From NCBI GenBank assembly GCA_900696645.1, contig CAADGV010000021.1, positions 62,001 through 126,000 on the forward strand: a DNA stretch of 64,000 nt, written 5' to 3'. Within the stretch, counting starts at the first letter, position 1; every line of letters starts with the position of its first letter. The DNA comes from an uncultured Chlorobiota bacterium. GTDB lineage: Bacteria > Bacteroidota > Ignavibacteria > UBA10030 > UBA6906. The position numbers and the translations under genes were made by a program. This document shows positions 63,066 through 64,000 of the stretch, piece by piece. The notes beneath the pieces are model-generated. The model had not been told where the DNA came from and made no database searches. It saw only the letters and a list, made by a program, of their open reading frames with translations.

Positions 63066-64000
63066 TCGAGATTGTATTCCTTGATTTTTCGGTACAACGT
63101 CCGCTCGCTGATGTTCAATGCCCGTGCCGCTGCACGCCGGTTGCCTCTCGAGCGATGCAGTGCTTCCACAATCATCCGGTGTTCCATTTCAGCAAGAGAA
63201 AGCGTCGAATCGGACTGTATTGCCATCGGATCGGTGACCTGCTGCGCGACGGTTGCCATTGCCGTTGAATGTTCCTGCAACGCATTCTTGAGTTCCAGAA
63301 CATCTGCCTTGATTTCCAGCAACGCCCGAAGGATCAACTCCCGCTCCGCTTGTTCGACGCTCTTCCCCGTGATGGCGGGGAGGTTCCTCGACTCGCTTTT
63401 CGGTGAGTGATACTCCTTCAGATATTTGCGGATGTCGTCGGCGTGCAGAAATTTTCCCCCCTCCAGCACAAGCATGCTTTCGGTAACGTTGCGCAGTTCA
63501 CGCACGTTGCCCGGCCAATGATACTGCATCAACTCCTGCATTGCTTCGTCGGAAATACCGCCGAACTTCACGTTGTTCTTGGCGGAAAGTTCTTCGACGA
63601 ACACCTTGAACAGCACGGGGACATCTTCCCTCCGGTCGCGCAACGGCGGAATGATGATGTTCACCGAACGAAGCCGATAGTACAAATCCGAGCGGAAATT
63701 GTTATTGCGGACTTCTCCCTCAAGATTCTTGTTCGTTGCGGCAATCACCCGTACGTTGACCCGGCGCGAAATTGATGAGCCTACGCGCAGAAATTCTCCG
63801 TTTTCAAGAATACGCAGGAACTTCACCTGCGCCGACAGCGGCATCTCGCCAATCTCATCCAGAAAAATCGTTCCGTTGTCGGCAAGTTCGAAGTAGCCCT
63901 TCCGCTCGCCTGCGGCGCCGGTAAACGAGCCGCGCTCGTGTCCGAACAACTCGCTTTCGATTATACCTTCGGGAATCGCGCCGCTGTTTACGGTCACAAG
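63062..64000 (-). CDS. Sigma-54-dependent transcriptional activator (partial, 5' end off the right edge)
   Basis: The frame stays open to base 64000, so the N-terminal sensor or receiver region and the Walker A part are outside. What remains is the AAA+ domain: [13 protein letters not shown] (the sigma-54 contact loop reads GSFTGA where GAFTGA is the rule), [12 protein letters not shown] (Walker B), [20 protein letters not shown] and [14 protein letters not shown]-terminal Fis-type helix-turn-helix follows ([20 protein letters not shown]). It probably controls its own operon or envelope genes in response to an unknown signal. Confidence 0.92.
   Translation of the reverse strand, partial: LVTVNSGAIPEGIIESELFGHERGSFTGAAGERKGYFELADNGTIFLDEIGEMPLSAQVKFLRILENGEFLRVGSSISRRVNVRVIAATNKNLEGEVRNNNFRSDLYYRLRSVNIIIPPLRDRREDVPVLFKVFVEELSAKNNVKFGGISDEAMQELMQYHWPGNVRELRNVTESMLVLEGGKFLHADDIRKYLKEYHSPKSESRNLPAITGKSVEQAERELILRALLEIKADVLELKNALQEHSTAMATVAQQVTDPMAIQSDSTLSLAEMEHRMIVEALHRSRGNRRAAARALNISERTLYRKIKEYNLE

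Noticed and set aside
1..64000. tRNA, rRNA or CRISPR loci
   Set aside because: No T-loop GGTTCGAATCC-type sequences with paired acceptor stems, no rRNA-like segments and no regularly spaced direct repeats were seen in the spacers.

Overview
The window is one contiguous piece of a bacterial chromosome of moderate GC content. It most likely comes from the Bacteroidota/Chlorobi side of the FCB group, with Ignavibacteria- or Kryptonia-like lineages the best guess. The evidence is a type IX secretion C-terminal signal with the NYPNPFNPST motif (48357..50933), a complete Bat (aerotolerance) operon, two YfhO-type membrane proteins, a Bacteroidetes-style omega subunit, and a TAnnTTTG-type -7 element upstream of one gene. 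Coding density is high. I see no rRNA, tRNA, CRISPR array, phage or classical insertion sequence.

Layout. 1-12 kb: the start of an outer-membrane barrel protein running off the left edge, then mostly rightward housekeeping genes: cyclopropane fatty acid synthase, a YbaK-type deacylase, a sugar nucleotidyltransferase with a metallophosphoesterase, cdd-atl-tag (nucleotide and DNA-base metabolism), a lipoprotein FKBP, a DUF885-type metalloprotease, an AmmeMemoRadiSam-type radical SAM enzyme and a GT2. 12-20 kb: leftward dnaB-DUF1460-DUF4412 and yicC-hicB-gmk-rpoZ-coaBC-UDG. 20-27.6 kb: rqcH-panE-Cys/Met PLP enzyme, a Trp-rich DUF6600-type secreted protein, argF, a DksA/TraR-type protein and a glutathione peroxidase. 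27.6-36 kb: the leftward operon moxR-DUF58-DUF4381-like-batA-batB-batC-batD-batE, with most junctions overlapping or nearly so. 36.9-54.7 kb: a rightward surface-glycan block (GT2, YfhO, GT4, methyltransferase, GT2, flippase, GT4, methyltransferase, two LamG proteins, GT4, second YfhO). It is interrupted at 41561-41997 by a small element with 28-bp inverted ends that carries a frameshifted GxxExxY gene. 54.8-55.7 kb: two bacterial microcompartment (BMC) shell genes without enzymes. 55.8-64 kb: ybbR-pdxJ, a bifunctional nuclease, etfBA, rpsT, and a leftward envelope group (sigma-54 activator, LptE-like lipoprotein, processive GT2, TPR protein) running off the right edge.

Most interesting items: (1) the isolated BMC pair, in which the second shell protein has an altered pore loop and a C-terminal SAP/Rho-N-like putative nucleic-acid-binding module; (2) the inverted-repeat-bounded GxxExxY element that now supplies the stop codon of one glycan gene and sits just before the start of the next; (3) a nested inverted-repeat region upstream of moxR that may encode a structured RNA; (4) an operator-like set of overlapping palindromes upstream of a small gene of unknown function.
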